Assembly (NCBI GenBank): GCA_003157575.1
Contig: PMKA01000124.1
Location: forward strand, 4,861 to 12,757
Length of the DNA stretch: 7,897 nt
Direction: 5' to 3'
Source of the DNA: Opitutia bacterium
GTDB lineage: Bacteria > Verrucomicrobiota > Verrucomicrobiia > Opitutales > Opitutaceae
A model generated the notes under the pieces. The model was not told the DNA's origin and ran no database searches. It saw only the letters and a program-made list of their open reading frames with translations. Shown one piece after another: positions 7,341 to 7,897 of the stretch (positions are counted from its first letter, which is position 1; each line of letters begins with the position of its first letter). The position numbers were made by a program, and so were the translations under genes.

Positions 7341-7635
7341 CGGCAGCTCCGAGCCCGGGGAATTGGGAAGCCCATGTCAACTGCCCGCGCATCACAAAAG
7401 TTACGGCCGGGTAAAATCATCCGCCTTCCTCCCGGTCCACGCTGAAAATGCGCGCCCTGTCGTTTGCCGCACCGTCGTTACAATCTGGTTACGCCGCGGT
7501 GAAATCTCGAACATGGAGACGTTGCGGGACGGTCGGAGCTTGCCTGCGATCAAGACCGACAACCACCTTTCCTGCTTAAGCCCAAGTCGTACGCGCGCAC
7601 GATTCCCTCGCTTTTCTCGCAGCACCGCCGCACTC
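7341..7635. promoter_or_regulatory. Divergent intergenic region with possible promoter elements
   Basis: About 295 bases separate the two divergent starts, so promoters in both directions are expected here. Towards the acyltransferase, a perfect TTGACA lies on the minus strand at 7375-7380, but no good -10 follows at normal spacing. Towards the plus-strand gene, TAAAAT (7412-7417) and TACAAT (7479-7484) each match five of six bases of a -10 hexamer, without a clear -35. GTTAC occurs three times on the plus strand (7400-7404, 7477-7481, 7488-7492), the last two spaced 11 bases apart. That spacing would suit a protein binding one face of the helix, but the motif is short. If the plus-strand gene starts at 7513, this region ends there. 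Confidence 0.4.
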
Positions 7636-7897
7636 ATGTCATCATCTTCATATCCGGCTCACCGCAAGGTTGAGCCGTTCGAGTCGTCCCCGCCGACGCA
7701 TCGCCCGCCCTTGTCCACCGGTCGATTGCATCGCTTCGAGGCGGCATTGATCGCATTGACGATCCTCAATCTTTGCTTTCTTCCGTGGGCGTTCGGTGGA
7801 GTGGACTCCTGGAGCCAGCTGGTGAGCCTGGGAATTTCGGTCGCAACCGCCGTTGTGGCGCTTCTCCCGCGCCGGAGTGCGAATCGATCCGGCGACG
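7636..7897 (+). CDS. Membrane protein, probable O-antigen ligase family (N-terminus only; runs off right edge)
   Basis: From ATG 7636 the frame is open to the window end, giving 87 residues. A polar, proline/serine-rich N-terminus of about 33 residues is followed by two hydrophobic segments, about 36-55 and 62-77. The segment LNLCFLPWAFGGVDSWSQ (about 44-61) resembles the first membrane segment and loop of O-antigen ligase/polymerase-like proteins, which act on the periplasmic side to transfer or join polysaccharide chains. The divergent polysaccharide cluster fits that role. The start is uncertain: no Shine-Dalgarno sequence precedes 7636, and the frame remains open upstream to an ATG at 7513 that would add 41 polar residues. 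I chose 7636 because the added stretch has no recognisable protein character. With most of the protein missing, the family call is moderate; another polytopic membrane protein is possible. Confidence 0.6.
   Translation, partial: MSSSSYPAHRKVEPFESSPPTHRPPLSTGRLHRFEAALIALTILNLCFLPWAFGGVDSWSQLVSLGISVATAVVALLPRRSANRSGD

Noticed and set aside
7401..7637. A 78-codon minus-strand frame in the divergent intergenic region
   Set aside because: Its start overlaps the plus-strand ATG, the translation is a basic sequence without motifs, and the upstream site is poor. It is more likely noncoding regulatory DNA.

Overview
This is a high-GC bacterial window holding part of a surface-polysaccharide (O-antigen or exopolysaccharide) biosynthesis locus. 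Six convincing genes lie on the minus strand. The truncated start of a seventh lies on the plus strand at the right edge. Many long open frames overlap the real genes in other frames, as expected at high GC. The taxon cannot be fixed from the sequence. The N-terminus of the right-hand gene and the style of the glycosyltransferases resemble what I recall from Opitutales-type Verrucomicrobiota, but this is a weak guess.

Reading in the direction of transcription (right to left): a membrane O-acyltransferase of the acyltransferase-3 family (7340 to 6228); a 389-base stretch without a convincing gene; a GT4-type glycosyltransferase (5838 to 4747); a 157-base gap holding a possible 45-codon small ORF; a Wzx-like flippase (4589 to 3036); a second GT4 glycosyltransferase whose start codon overlaps the flippase stop in an ATGA (3039 to 1933); a third GT4 glycosyltransferase with a strong ribosome binding site (1871 to 594); and the first 166 codons of a polytopic membrane protein that is probably a Wzy-like polymerase (498 to the left edge). 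Divergent from the acyltransferase, a membrane protein resembling O-antigen ligases begins at 7636 and runs off the right edge.

Together the set fits the Wzx/Wzy route. The glycosyltransferases would add sugars to a lipid-linked repeat unit on the cytoplasmic face. The flippase would move it across the inner membrane, the polymerase would join units, and a ligase-like protein would transfer the chain. The acyltransferase would decorate a sugar, for example with acetyl. Sugar identities, donors and linkages cannot be read from the sequence.

I found no RNA gene, mobile element, CRISPR array or clearly new system. The items most worth a second look are the candidate small ORF ahead of the flippase, the long gap with a bulged hairpin, the start of the divergent ligase-like gene, and short repeats in the divergent intergenic region.
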